64,000 bases of DNA from Fragum whitleyi (lineage: Eukaryota > Mollusca > Bivalvia > Cardiida > Cardiidae). The position numbers and the translations under genes are program-made. This document shows, piece after piece, positions 11,206 through 23,129 of the stretch. Numbering within the stretch: the first letter of the stretch is position 1; every line of letters begins with the position of its first letter. Location: contig OX411552.1 of the NCBI GenBank assembly GCA_948146395.1, positions 55,788,399-55,852,398 of the forward strand. Direction: 5' to 3'. Below the pieces are notes generated by a model. That model had not been told where the DNA came from. It made no database searches and saw only the letters and a list, made by a program, of their open reading frames with translations.

Positions 11206-12642
11206 ATTCTAAATTGCGGAACTATAACGTTATATTTTCTATTCTGTATCAGTATAATCAATCCGTAGAACTTCTATTTTTATTTGCCTTGTATAAACTG
11301 CCAGGAGATATTTCGGTATATCTATTTTCGCCGGAATCGATACGACCTGACAAATTATTTTCATTTATCTAATTACATAAACATCCGACAAACACGAGCC
11401 TGCTTCATCTCCGTCATCTGAGATCACGTGATGAAATTTACTAGACTGGAAGCCCAGACCTGCATACAACGTTTTTGAAACATTTAAGAAATGTTACACG
11501 TAAAAAAAGGGTACAATTTCAAAACGATTGCAAACGGTTCTGAATTCTAAACGCAGGGAAGATCATTTTCGAATTTGAACTAAAGAAGTATATACATGTA
11601 TATCATATATCTTTTTACTAAACAAAGAACAAATTTTGACATTGTCGTTGTTGGTTCAATAACATGAGGTATGAAAGTTAACCAGTTCACGCGGTTATGT
11701 TAAAGCTCGACACGGATTCATACATTGTGATTACGCTTTTAGTAACGGTAATTCCTCAAAAATAATAAATTTCCATTCATTCTTCGTTCGAAATCTGTTG
11801 TTCAGAGGAAAAAAAATAAGGCGTCACTTTGAAATTTCAGTTGTGTAACAAATCGTCCTTGGGTGATCTAGATAAGCTGCAGTTACGATGATTTGATCGC
11901 CCACTGACGAAATGCATTACAAAACGGACAAGTTTTTGATTGGTAAAAAATCAAGGGAATCGCAAGCATTTTTTTCCAATTTACGTTCAATATGGAAAGG
12001 AGACTTCAAAATATCTAAATAGTAATCATAATAATAACCATCACACAAACGGTTACATTGCCATTTCATCTTTTGAAGAATTACATATTTTTTCTTGTTT
12101 TATGAATAAGAAATTCAGCACTTTTTCATTTAAGGGTTAACATGTTCACCAACTGTCAGATTTTGTGTAATTTTATTTTAGCCAATCCGAATGGGCTTTA
12201 CGTGGTATACGAAACAAAAATAAAATACGAACTGCTTTTTGCCAAAGGAACTGTTTTTCAATATATTCCCCGGTACAATCTCTAAATTCCTTTTCAATGT
12301 GGTAACATTAAACCGCTACATCGTTTTTTCCAATTAAACTCATTATTACTCCGATTTTTTTTAAATTTTTTTTTTTTTCATTATTACTATTATTATCATT
12401 ATTACTAAAATGACGATAAACATTGATCATAAAATACTAATATTATTATATCTATCGTTTATATAAAGAACTAATACAATACAAATTTGGTGAATAATTT
12501 CAGGAAAATAACAACAAAGAAATACTAACTGATTTATAAAATAGGGTTAGGAATGAAAACTTTTTTTTTTTTTTCAAAAAATATGAAAACTAGTTTATTG
12601 AATAAGTATCAAAACCTCAAAAAATGATTTGTTTTATTATGT

Positions 12643-12756
12643 TCAGCCCTGTGTTCAGAATGATAAAACGTTAAAGACTGTTTGCCAATGTGCGCGTGCA
12701 AAGCGGGGTATAATTTACAAACAGTTTGTACCGTTTTGTCATCATGGACGCAGGAC
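12643..12756. mobile_element. Family B MITE, copy 2
   Basis: CCCTGTGTTCAGAATGA at the left and TTTTGTCATCATGGACGCAG at the right are the family ends, with one TGCAAAGCGGGG arm between. The left inner arm is mostly lost. It lies about 0.8 kb upstream of FoxL1; open frames over it are artefacts. Confidence 0.65.
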
Positions 12757-13084
12757 TGGTAAGAGTCTTCCAGGAAAAAAAAAAAAACAAGAATCCTCTG
12801 ATAATAAGTGTTGTCTAAAACCAAGAACGAATGTTTTAAATCACATGAAATTGTTTAAGTGTGTTATGTGTTTGTTAACATTTCTCTTTACTAAACATGC
12901 TCTGTTGAAAACCCATCTAAATAAATCCCCACCAGATCTGATTCGAATTTTTATCGCTGTGGTGATGAGTTTCTAAAATAACAGAAAAACGGGAAATACT
13001 TTGTAAATTCACGTCAAAATAATGTTTATATTTTGGGTGGCCAAATTTCTCCGTTTTAATTTTCAAAATAAACAATCCCTCCTT

Positions 13085-13275
13085 TTCTGTCTTACTGCGC
13101 ATGGGTGGGCGGAGTAATGACCGTGGCCTAATATCGCAATGTTTACTCAAGACGTAATTTGATTCGATAATTGCGAACATAAGGTGTGACGTCGGAATAA
13201 TTGGCACAAATTGGCCGAAAGGGCTCCCAGACGGATTGAGCGTTATTTCTATAATCGCCCATTTATTTTCCAATC
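13085..13275 (+). promoter_or_regulatory. Candidate FoxL1 upstream control region
   Basis: This block ends 265 bp before the FoxL1 start codon and is richer in G+C and CpG than its flanks. It holds TGGGTGGGC at 13102 (one mismatch to the Gli site TGGGTGGTC, also Sp/KLF-like), TGTTTAC at 13140 (forkhead core), AGGTGTGA at 13182 (T-box half-site) and an overlapping TGACGTCG (CRE-like). A TATA-like ATATAATATA lies at 13421-13430. FoxL1 is a known Hedgehog/Gli target in vertebrates, so the Gli-like site is of interest. Site matches alone are weak evidence. Confidence 0.35.
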
Positions 13276-13539
13276 TACAATTAAAAAAGACTAATAATTA
13301 ATTGAGATGGAATATAAATTTTAGTGCTTTAACCGAAAGAGGTCACTCAGACGTTGGGTTTCATATGATAAACATATAATTTCTGTTACATGTATTCGAT
13401 ATATAATCATTTGTGAAACTATATAATATAACAAGCTGGACATAAAAAGTGAAACAAGTGCTTTTAATCCAGTATAATAGCTTTTTATCAAGTGTTGTGT
13501 TCATATACTGCGAAACTTTACCGAAAATAGGGGTTAAAC

Positions 13540-14838
13540 ATGTCATCCCCTCCTATGTTACAAAGCGACCTTCTACCTCACGGAATGTCAGCGTTGTATC
13601 CAGGTATATTTCCACCAGCCTACAGTGGTCTGGGCAGCGCCGGTAGTTATGGATATACAGGCATGTACTACCATCCAGCTGATATCAACCGGGCGTATGC
13701 ATTACGCATGATCGAGGAGTTACAGCGTAGAGAACAACCGCAGAAACCTCCGTATTCATACATCGCTCTGATTGCTATGGCGATTAAAAACGCGCCGGAC
13801 AGAAAAGTGACTTTAAATGGAATTTATCAGTTTATAATGGAACGGTTCCCGTATTATCATGACAATAAGCAAGGGTGGCAGAACAGCATTCGTCATAATC
13901 TCAGCTTGAATGATTGTTTTGTGAAAGTTTCGCGGGAAAAGGGGAAACCCGGAAAGGGGAATTACTGGACATTGGATACGAACTGTGAAGAGATGTTCGA
14001 AAATGGGAACTATCGACGACGCAAGCGCAGGGTGAAAGCCCCTTACAAGGACGAACCAGAGATAATTGTTGATGATACGAATATCGCGAATGATTCAGAT
14101 GCTGATTCTACTAGTGATGCGGGCGAAGTCAGTAAATCCGAATGTTTGGATCGTCTCAATGAGGTGAGAGGCAAGGACAGTTCCTCAGTCAATGACAGTG
14201 GTATTAACGTTTGCTCAAGTTCAAGTGAGGACGAAAATTCACGAGAATCGACGGAAGTTGCCGATAGGTTCAGACTTCCGAATGACTGTTCGAATATCAA
14301 ATTATGTGATAATAATGTGAACAACTCAGTGAACAAATATTCAGGGACTCAATATTCCGGTATTAAAAGAAAACTTTTCACGATAGAAAGCATTATAGGT
14401 AGTGATGATAAAGACACCGAATCAAATCAAAACGAAAGTGGCCTACACTCCGAAAGATACGTGGACGAAAGTGTTGAAAGATCGTGTAAAAGAAGGAAGA
14501 CAGATATATTTGATAAGATTCCCAGTCCCCCGCCCAAAATAATCGATCTGAAAGGCGGAAATATTAGCACTCTTCAACTGTCACTAGCAAATGGAATTTA
14601 TGGACTCGGATTTCCGAACATGTATTCGAACATTCCCGGGTACGCAACATACAGTCACGTGCCGCGTCCGATGTATGCTGGGATAGGACAAGGGGTACCA
14701 GAAATGATGTTCCAGCAGACCCCAGCATCCTTGTCCCTGCCTCTGACCGAGAACCATCCATCGATTGCGTCATCGCCGAGTCCTCCAATTTGGTCCCCGG
14801 GCGCACCCCAACTTCATTCTACGCCGAGGTTACAGTGA
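13540..14838 (+). CDS. FoxL1: Forkhead box transcription factor FoxL1
   Basis: This is a complete intronless gene of 432 aa for a sequence-specific nuclear DNA-binding regulator; FoxL1 acts in mesoderm and gut patterning in other animals. The forkhead domain spans about residues 68-164 and opens [15 protein letters not shown]. The recognition helix [12 protein letters not shown] is at 113-124. [16 protein letters not shown] and [13 protein letters not shown] are FoxL1-type rather than FoxC, FoxF or FoxL2; Ser131 replaces the usual Pro. Basic runs at 159-164 and 316-320 probably act as nuclear signals. LFTIESII (279-286) is an EH1-like motif that could bind Groucho/TLE. Residues 175-330 are acidic and Ser/Asn-rich. 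The ATG has A at -3 and the stop TGA is followed by TAG. It is tail to tail with GMDS, 44 kb away. Confidence 0.95.
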   Translation: MSSPPMLQSDLLPHGMSALYPGIFPPAYSGLGSAGSYGYTGMYYHPADINRAYALRMIEELQRREQPQKPPYSYIALIAMAIKNAPDRKVTLNGIYQFIMERFPYYHDNKQGWQNSIRHNLSLNDCFVKVSREKGKPGKGNYWTLDTNCEEMFENGNYRRRKRRVKAPYKDEPEIIVDDTNIANDSDADSTSDAGEVSKSECLDRLNEVRGKDSSSVNDSGINVCSSSSEDENSRESTEVADRFRLPNDCSNIKLCDNNVNNSVNKYSGTQYSGIKRKLFTIESIIGSDDKDTESNQNESGLHSERYVDESVERSCKRRKTDIFDKIPSPPPKIIDLKGGNISTLQLSLANGIYGLGFPNMYSNIPGYATYSHVPRPMYAGIGQGVPEMMFQQTPASLSLPLTENHPSIASSPSPPIWSPGAPQLHSTPRLQ

Positions 14839-15427
14839 TAGTGAATATACAATTGCTGGTTTCATTTTCTTTGAACATTAGATAAATATATTGTGTCAAA
14901 GGGTGAATTCTCGATATGTAATCCTCATTTCCTTCTAAGACTGAAAGTAATTATTATATTTTTCTGACTATTATCCTATTTAAAGCCATATAGTGATTAA
15001 TATATAATCAACTTAATTAAGAACCTGTAATTAGTAGGTGGCTCATAATCAGAAATCTTTAGTTCTAAATTGAATTGCCTTTATTTTTTTCTTGAGATAC
15101 AACAGTCGAAAATTATGTCATCTTAAAATACATTTGTATGTTGCGGCATGTTTCTGCTATGGTGTTCGAGGTTAGTTGCAGTCATTTAAAAATATCACGA
15201 GAAGACAAAAAATATTGGAAATTTCATAACTAGGCTAATGGCATGGAATTTCTCGATTATCAGCGTAAAATCATCGTAAGTCTCTAAAATATTTGTAGAC
15301 GCTTACAAAAATTTTGCGCTGAAATCCCTGGATGTAAGCGCCAAAATGTTGTAGGTGTCTACAAACATATGTATATGGATTTTAGGTGCCTTTATCCCCG
15401 CAAATGACATCGCGAAAAATATATTGT

Positions 15428-15590
15428 TTAAGGAAGTGGACCCGTAATAGTTCCACAACATTTCGGTAATCATTATCTTTCACAATGTTGACCGAGGTTT
15501 CCTAATAAAACATTAGGAAACCTCGGTTAACACTGTTAAGGTTCATTACTCCCTAGACGTTGCGGAGCTATTACAGGTCCACTACCTTAA
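15428..15590. mobile_element. Family A palindromic MITE, copy 4
   Basis: It has TTAAGGAAGTGGACCCGTAA on the left and GGTCCACTACCTTAA on the right. The inner arms CCGAGGTTTCCTAAT and ATTAGGAAACCTCGG form a perfect hairpin. It is one of the best-preserved copies. Confidence 0.8.
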
Positions 15591-15760
15591 CAACCAAAAT
15601 GTTAGAACTACAACTTTTAACAATAATCTTTTCCTTGTCCACTTATAGAAAAGAATTTCTACAAAACATAAAACGAAAAAAAAAATCATATTTGTTTGGA
15701 AAATAAATATGAATTCATATGTGTTTGAAAAATAAATATAAATTCATCAAAATGGATGAT

Positions 15761-15914
15761 TTAAGGTAGTTGACCCGTAAAAGCTTCCGAAGATAAGAAC
15801 TTAAAACAGCGTTACGTGTAACCAAAATTTCCTTAGGTTAAGAAACTCGGTTAACACTGTAAAAGATCACAAGGTCCGAAATGGAGTGGTACTATCACGG
15901 GTCCACTACCTTAA
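15761..15914. mobile_element. Family A palindromic MITE, copy 5
   Basis: It has TTAAGGTAGTTGACCCGTAA on the left and GGGTCCACTACCTTAA on the right. The centre is more diverged than in copy 4, which lies only 170 bp away. Confidence 0.75.
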
Positions 15915-16325
15915 AATGTACATATTTTAAAAGGCAGTTCTTGGCATTAACCCTTTGCAAGACCACAAAATTTTTCACTGGTTCAAAATCAAATAAGTTG
16001 GCGATTTCATTTTTTGCTCATGAAATCTTTTAAAGTAAGTTTTTTTTTTCCTTTTGGAGGAAACATGGTGGACAATGAGGAAATAATTTTTTCAAGCAAT
16101 TTCTTCATTGTTCTCTATGTTTCCCAAGGCTTCTTTATTCGTGGGCGACAAAAAGTAAAATTGTATGAAATTGAGCTATCTGGCGAAAATGTATTATTTA
16201 GTAATAATTCTTTCAAGCAATTTAATGCTATAGAGAAAAATCCTGGCAATTTCATTATCGTGAAAAGAATTTGAATTGTCATACTCTCTCGTAACTCAAA
16301 GCAGAAATCGTCTGCCCGACGTTTA

Positions 16326-16432
16326 AGATGAAAACGTTCCCAAAACGTTTAAGATTTGCAACTATGTTTGCGTGCAAAGCGGAGAACTAATTTTGAACTT
16401 TTGCGAACGTTTTGTTATTATGAACGCAGGAT
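16326..16432. mobile_element. Family B MITE, diverged copy 3
   Basis: GCGTGCAAAGCGGAGAACTA and GAACGTTTTGTTATTATGAA followed by CGCAGG match the right half of family B. The left half is eroded. Confidence 0.5.
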
Positions 16433-17446
16433 TTGAAAACACTTTCCTTGAAAAACGACTTACATGTTAATCAATATGTTCAAATAATTTTATTTCACAT
16501 AAACGCATTATTTTAGCGTTTAGCCTTATTATAGATTGTTGATGCTAATTGTTGTTATAATATTAAATAGACAATTTGTTACAAATAAATGTATAGATTT
16601 TATGTTAAAAATGATTTCTTTATTATTTAGTTTTTACTTTCTTGTCATCTACTCAAACGACCTTCTCTTCTCAAATTATTTTTTCGTATCTTACAAACAT
16701 CGCAAATAGTTCTCAGACATTGAAATTAAATCGCAGCTACTTTTTAGTATAATATTATATGAAAGAAGAAATAATTTTCTTAAATACATAGAGGAATGTA
16801 AATTAAAATTCTAATCACACTGCATAAGTGTGATTAGTTTTTTTTAGTTTCATACTTCCATGTTTTTGAGAAATATCTCCCATATTCCTATAATTGAATG
16901 ACTACAAGCAAATCATCAAATACTTTACGAATTTAGAGACATTTTCATAGAATCAGTTTTGCACAAGACAAATTACTGAGTGCCAAAAGACTTTTCAATA
17001 GAGGTGTGTTTTTTTCCCTATCAGAACACGGGCGGTTGTTTCATTTTTTTTTTTGTATCAGACATATATATTTACACAAAATCCGCATATGAATCAAACG
17101 CCTGTGAATAGCATTGTTGTTCTTTTCTTTTTTTTATTGATAGACGTTTTGTCTATGATCAAAAGATCAAATCAAAATATTCTCTGTCTTGAAAAGTTAA
17201 CAAATAAAGAACTGACATGGAATAATAACAACAACACAAAATAAAGATAAAGAAGTTGAAACGTAACACTTAAATTCCCATTTTCCTTTTTTATAAAGAA
17301 AGAATTATCCAAACCAGTTCACCAAAAATGTAAAAACCTTTCCTAGTAGAAAGGTTAATTGTATGTGAATAGGTAATGCAGATTTCTAGATTTTGTTCTT
17401 TTTTACATATTCCCCGTGTAATTATTTTTAATAGCTAATTAGAAAT

Positions 17447-17449
<3 letters not shown>

Positions 17450-17528
<79 letters not shown>

Positions 17529-17541
17529 TATATATATATAA
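17450..17541. repeat. TA microsatellite
   Basis: About 38 TA units run uninterrupted to 17525, then GAA, then more TA to 17541. Confidence 0.95.
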
Positions 17542-17964
17542 GGAGCTTAATAGAAATACATTTTGTTCTAATATGTAGATCTAAGAATTCATTTAAACTT
17601 AAAGTTATGTTAACTATATGATTTTGTTTTAAAGTAAATGTAAGAACTATGGGTTAAATGTATCATTTTCGTACATTCATAATGGTATTTGGACGGAAAT
17701 GTGTCAATCTAGATCAGGTTTAGAATTAATCAAATCAACGGATTTTGTAATGTTGTATTGTTGCTAAAAAAAACAAACAATATTTAAAAAGCTGTGCCTC
17801 TTTTCGTCGTGTGCTCCAAGAATGAAAAGATAACCCATTCTGATATCGATTATTCGTGTTTTATCAATTCCATAAAATGAAAATTATATGAATAAATACA
17901 ATAAAAAGATAAAGTATGGTAAGTACAACCAAATCGAGCGTTAGTAAAGGAGCGCTATAAACAT

Positions 17965-18400
17965 ACAGTAAATAATATCGTGAATTGACCAGATGAACGA
18001 TTTTGGAATGATTTCGGAATGATATTGAATGAGTTAGAGGGGTGAGAGGAGCGAGTTTTGAGTGAAATTTAAGGGAAGTTATCCAATATCGTTAATTTTG
18101 TTCAGGATGAACAAAATTAGCGATATGTATCACCTTCCTTTAATAAAATATGCATAGAAGTTCTATAATTAGTTTCCTATTTCTCCAAGAACGCTTACAA
18201 TTTCAATTATGTCAGTGAAATTGCGATTTTGTTCTTGCTTTATCAATTTTAATGTAGTGGTTGATCTTATAATTTTAATCATTTTGAGCGTTTTTGAATG
18301 GTTTCAGTGAGTGTTTGGAATTAATGAATGAAGCTCTGAGTGAGCGTTTGGGAATGGTTTTGATTCAGATGAATGTCTATTAAACGATGTTTTTAACTGT
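17965..18400. mobile_element. Family C MITE, copy 3
   Basis: The ends are ACAGTAAATAATATCGTGAA and GATGTTTTTAACTGT. The centre is a hairpin, TATCGTTAATTTTGTTCA and TGAACAAAATTAGCGATA. The arms are made of diverged GAATGATTT and GAGTG repeats. Confidence 0.7.
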
Positions 18401-19222
18401 AAATTAAAAAGACAGTTAAGTGATTTTTATGGAATTTCGAAACGAAAAATATATCTTATTGTAGAAAAACACAAGTTAACAACAACAAAAAAAAAGAAAT
18501 CTTCATTGCTTTTTATTAAAAAATCATAAATAAAAAATATAAAGTTTAATAAATTTGAGATACTTCTACACGAAGAAAAGAGCGTCCAATATTTTTTTAC
18601 ATAAGGATATAACACCAATTTTGAAGAAAATTAAATGGTTTGTTCGTAATAGGCAAAACGATAATAATTATCATTTTGTAGATCTAGTTTAAATATTAAA
18701 ATACAGACCATAAATAACTTTTTTTAATCATGCAATGAAGCCTGTATTGACCTAATATCGCCTGTCTGATAACATAACATCAGACAGTCTGAAAATGATT
18801 GCATGATAAATAGAATAGCATGTAAATGCCTTAAAATATCAATGTTATCTGGCCTCGACTGTGAGAAATTATCATGCATCCGCAAAGCTTCGTCATAATA
18901 AATTCTACCAACCTCGACCAGATAACAATTATATTTTAAGACACTAATGTGTTAAGACACTAACTTCTCCCATTCGTTCTCTCTGTCCAGAATCTATCAC
19001 CAAATCTGCGATCTTTTTCTCTCTATTAAATTGTTTGACCATTGTTCCAATAAATTGAAGCAACTGTTATAACAGGCGACTCACTGTCCCGATTTAAGAA
19101 TGCAAAACTTTCGCGAACGATTGAAAATGCTCCAGGCCTACAACTTACTTGCATGTACAAATCAGGGAACCAATTTTAAATGGTTCGCTCGCGATGTCAA
19201 TCTTGAACTCAGAGCGTGCAAT

Positions 19223-19460
19223 CTAGCCTGGCTCCCAGGCTGTCAGTTAGTGTTATATAAGGTACACTACTCATGTTGTACTATTTGAAATTACTTCCCA
19301 TATTCTCAAAAAAAAAAAAAACAAACAAAAAAAAAACAAACAAACAAACAAACAAAATCGTTCAGTCAGAGAAATATAAGTTGATAAGAAAATATATTTT
19401 CTCTACTTGAATTGATCATTTCACAATACTTCAGATAGGTGGGACGGGAGCCAGTCTACG
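19223..19460. mobile_element. Family Q element, copy 1
   Basis: The left end CTAGCCTGGCTCCCAGGCTG and right end GGGACGGGAGCCAG are inverted around shared inner text (GGTACACTAC, CCCATATTCTCAAA, TTTCACAATACTTCAGAT). The second copy is at 25534-25752. Confidence 0.65.
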
Positions 19461-19518
19461 TGCACTTCTATCCTTGAACTTATACTCTTCAAAGGCTTTT
19501 GCTGAAAAAAACCCACCC

Positions 19519-19645
19519 GCCCTGCATTCAGCATGACAAAACTGTGCAAACTGTTCGCAAATTATACCCCTCTTTGCATATGCACTTGCATGCAAAGAGG
19601 GGTAAAAATCGCCAACAGTTTACATCGTTTATTATCCTAAACGCT
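19519..19645. mobile_element. Family B MITE, copy 4
   Basis: GCCCTGCATTCAGCATGAC begins it. The central arms TACCCCTCTTTGCATATGCA and TGCATGCAAAGAGGGGTA form the hairpin. The right end is eroded. Confidence 0.7.
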
Positions 19646-20889
19646 TAAGAGAATCATTGATCGTTTTGGGACTTTAAACTTTTCTCGTCCAAATCTGAAC
19701 CTAAATGGGTCTGTCTGACAGATTGTGACAATTGATGTAAGGTGGCCCCGCTTCTTTACTTCTGTCCCTAATTGCCCCTCAGATATTAAAATACAATTTT
19801 TCTGCAAAATGTTTGGCTATAGACCTGAAAACAGTCAAATCGATTTTATGGCGGCCTAAAAATTGTAACTACAGCCTATTTAAGTTGAAATTACAACGTT
19901 GAAGTCGCTCATTAACGAATCGGTTTAATTACTTTAAGGAAAAAAATGACGGGAAACATCTTATGATCTCAATGGTTATCTAATTCTAAATGAGTGATTT
20001 TATTTGTCAATCGATTTTTTGATTGATGGCAGCGACCTGTTATTTTACAGATCGCTGCTCGCAATATAAAATCGATTGTACGTAACTAAAAATGCCGCGA
20101 AATGTAAATTTGTTTGTTTCTTTGTTGGTTTGTAAGAGGTTTAAATCTGCTCTTTCACAGATATGGAAAATGTGATTTTTGAAAATTTTCGTAAAATAAA
20201 TCGGAAGTAACTATCTCATCACATTGAAGCCTTTAAAATAATTAGATTCCATCTGGAAATGAATAGAAAGGAAGACAGATATTTCTGAATTTAGCGAAAT
20301 ATATTCTGAAAAAATAAAGCATCTACTAACACATAAAAAGAATTCTTCAATTTTGAGCCAACTATTTATGCATGTGCATTCCGCATGTTTGTCTTATTCA
20401 ATCAAAGATTAAGATAGGAGTATTTGACAGCTAGAAAGTTCATATCAATACAACCAAAATGAAAGATTTTTCACGGAAAAGAACGATTTTGAAATTTATA
20501 GACTGGACCCCTTACTGATCTTGCTGCTTCGGAAAAATAATTTACAAAATTATTGAAATATGTTGTTTATAGTGCCAATGCCATTGGGTCATTCTTAATC
20601 ATCTAAAAATACACACATTTCCAAATCTAAGAATACATTTTGTATTTTTTTCAATGAAATACTGTGAAAGAGCAGCTTTATCGCAAAAATCAACATAATT
20701 GCAATTATAACGCGGCGGCTGGTGAACCTTTCGATGGTTATCTGTCAATTTTAACAGCAGTAGGCCTACAACCACACGAAGTTATTATAGGTCTACTACC
20801 TTAACAGAAGGATTTTGAGGATCACAGAGCATATCCTGACGGAGCCTCTTTAGGCAGTCACACAGCGCATCAAGAGTAGCCTCTAAGTA

Positions 20890-20985
20890 TTGAGAAGACC
20901 CTGACCAGACTGTGCGGATGCAGATGCTAGCCTTAGTTTAAGCGATGCGCAAAAATAATTATTGGAAATAGCACGCAGGGAATCG
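20890..20985. mobile_element. Family D repeat, partial copy
   Basis: CCCTGACCAGACTGTGCGGA and TGCGCAAAAATAATTATTGG match the right part of family D. A stray family A right end (GGTCTACTACCTTAA) lies just upstream, ending at 20814. Confidence 0.45.
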
Positions 20986-21485
20986 CTTGTTTTTGAACCA
21001 TTATTGACCAAATCTGGAGACAAATTTTTGCTAAAGTTTCTTTTTCCTTCGTTCAGGCCTCGTGCTAATTAATGTTTGTAATTAGGCAGTCATTGATCCA
21101 CCAACAATGAAATTCCAGGGGTCAAAACATATGTTAAAGAGGTCAAAAGACAAGAAAGAGCTAATCACGAGTAAGACTGATATAGGTTTAAAAGTCATTT
21201 GACCTTTTCTTAAAAAAAAATGATGTAAGCGATTGCTTTGTAAATTTTGAGATATTATATAAAATGAATCTTAAAAAGTTTTACCCTTAGAAATTTGTCT
21301 CAAGGGGATCACAATGACCCCCTTAAAAGAAATTTCTAAGGGTCAAAATTAGATATTATCAGATATATTGGTTTAAGGGTCAAGCACGTGACCTGTTCGT
21401 TTTTGTTTTTTGTTTTTTGTTTGCCCCTTTTCGACAACTCCGGGTATAACATTGCTCTTGGAAGTGAGGAAGATATGCTCCTTTA

Positions 21486-21830
21486 TATCCGAATACAGTC
21501 AAACTTCAGTCTCTCGAACGCGGGAACCCTCGAACACCACAGAAATCTCAAACAGGCATCCAAGTCTAGGAAGAAGGGGAGATGCTTCCTTAATATTCGA
21601 ATACAGTCGAACTTCAGTCTCTCGAACACGGCACCCTCGAACACCACAGAAATCTCAAACAGGTATCCCAGTCTAGGAAGAGAGGGAGATGCTCCCTTAA
21701 AATCCAAATACAATCAAACTTCAGACTCTCGAATACGGGAACTTTCGAACACCACAAAAATCTCGAACAGGTATCTAAGTCTAGGAAGCGAGGGGACGCT
21801 CCCTTAATATCCGAATATATCCAAATATCG
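21486..21830. repeat. Tandem array of ~107-bp units rich in TCGAAC
   Basis: Three units and part of a fourth start with TCCGAATACAGTCAAACTTC or close variants near 21488, 21597, 21703 and 21809. Each holds several CTCGAACAC and ATCTCGAACAGG motifs. Open frames on both strands read through it because the period is close to a multiple of three in places; it is not a protein gene. Confidence 0.8.
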
Positions 21831-23129
21831 GTTTAACCTATGTTTTTTTATTCCTCCCCCACCCCGCCCTTCGGCGAAGGAGATGTAGTAATATTCTCGG
21901 TCCGCCCTTACATCCTGTCGTCATTCGGTCATTCTGTCACTAAACTTGTCTGGAGCTTATCTCCTAATTCATGCAATCAACCTGAAACTTCATAGGTGGG
22001 TAGATCTCAACGAGGAAAGACGCAGAGCATGGCTCTTATTCTAATGAAGATGTTCCGTGGGCCATGGCAAATGGATAAATGTCGTATATACTACTTGAAT
22101 AATACATTTTTATGCAAACCAATGATATAAAGCATTAACTGATTACAGGTAATATCACTATTTTTAATTTTTGTCGGGATTTATTTTGTTTTATTTTTTA
22201 TTTCATTTTATTTTTTTTTCTAAGATTCAAAGTTATTTTCAGTATATTTCGATCTGATACATATTTTCAAGGAAAGTAACTTTTTGGGACAATACGGCGT
22301 TGTCACCCAGTGATCCAAAGTCATAAAACAAGAGAACTGTACTCGCAAAACAAAAGTGTCTTTATTATATAATTAATATCACTTTCTCCTAGCTTTGATG
22401 TACATAAGTTTTTGTAGCATTTTAATAATCTTAATACCTATCATAAGTTACAACAGCCTAATTAATCTCGACATTCAGTTTTTTACGGTTTAACTAATGG
22501 CCCTTTCTCGAAAGAAGACATCGCGTATTTGTAAATACCTCGAAGTTTTTGTTTTCTGGTGTTTTTGTTTCACAGGTTTCGTGACTTAACCTACGCTTAC
22601 AGAATGACTTAAGACTTTGACCCAAACTATCTGTCTTTTTTTATTTTTAAATATTCGCGAACGTTCTGTCATCCTGGAAGCAGTTAGACAAATCTTAATT
22701 CATAAACAAAACGTGGATTGCTCAGCAATTGTTTCGTCATACGAGTCTCTGTTTTTTGTTTGTTTGTATCTTTTTTGTTTTGTTTGTTTGTTTTCTTAAC
22801 TTCTGGAAATGCTTGATTTCGTATAAATTTCATATTTCTAAACAAACTGACATTTTAATCAATTTAAATATTTCAAAAACATATGGAATGTAATATTTTA
22901 AAAAGGCGGTGTTTAGAAACAACATTTTACTTTTTCCAAAACTTCGACTGATTAAATAAAGAAAAAAAAAACCTTTCATTTAAACGCACGTAAACCTCTT
23001 TGACATAAAACAGCCGCCGGATATATGTTTAAACGTTTATTTTTCAACAAGTAAACAAATTCGATAAAACCACGTTTTATAAATAATCAACTGAAAATGG
23101 CTTCGTTGGCGGCCATTTTGATTACTGAT

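Larger units (their letters stand above)
1982..13079. other. Intergenic region between the unidentified gene and FoxL1
   Basis: This 11.1-kb AT-rich stretch has no convincing exon. It holds MITE families S, A, R, B, C and D, three tRNA-like remnants, a G17-type run near 9277-9293, imperfect ATT/ATC runs (6520-6565, 12375-12410) and long A or T runs. The open frames in it are short and fall in repeats. Confidence 0.6.

Noticed and set aside
14043..14336. Antisense open frames within FoxL1 (also 14564-14806)
   Set aside because: They are mirror frames of the coding sequence; the plus-strand frame holds a textbook forkhead domain.
16812..16838. Hairpin CTAATCACACT/AGTGTGATTAG followed by a T run
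   Set aside because: It resembles a bacterial terminator, but the window is animal DNA; hairpin plus T run has no such meaning here.
21388..21807. 139-codon plus-strand frame with repeated FSLSN peptides
   Set aside because: It is a read-through of the ~107-bp TCGAAC tandem array; both strands and several frames are open for the same reason.
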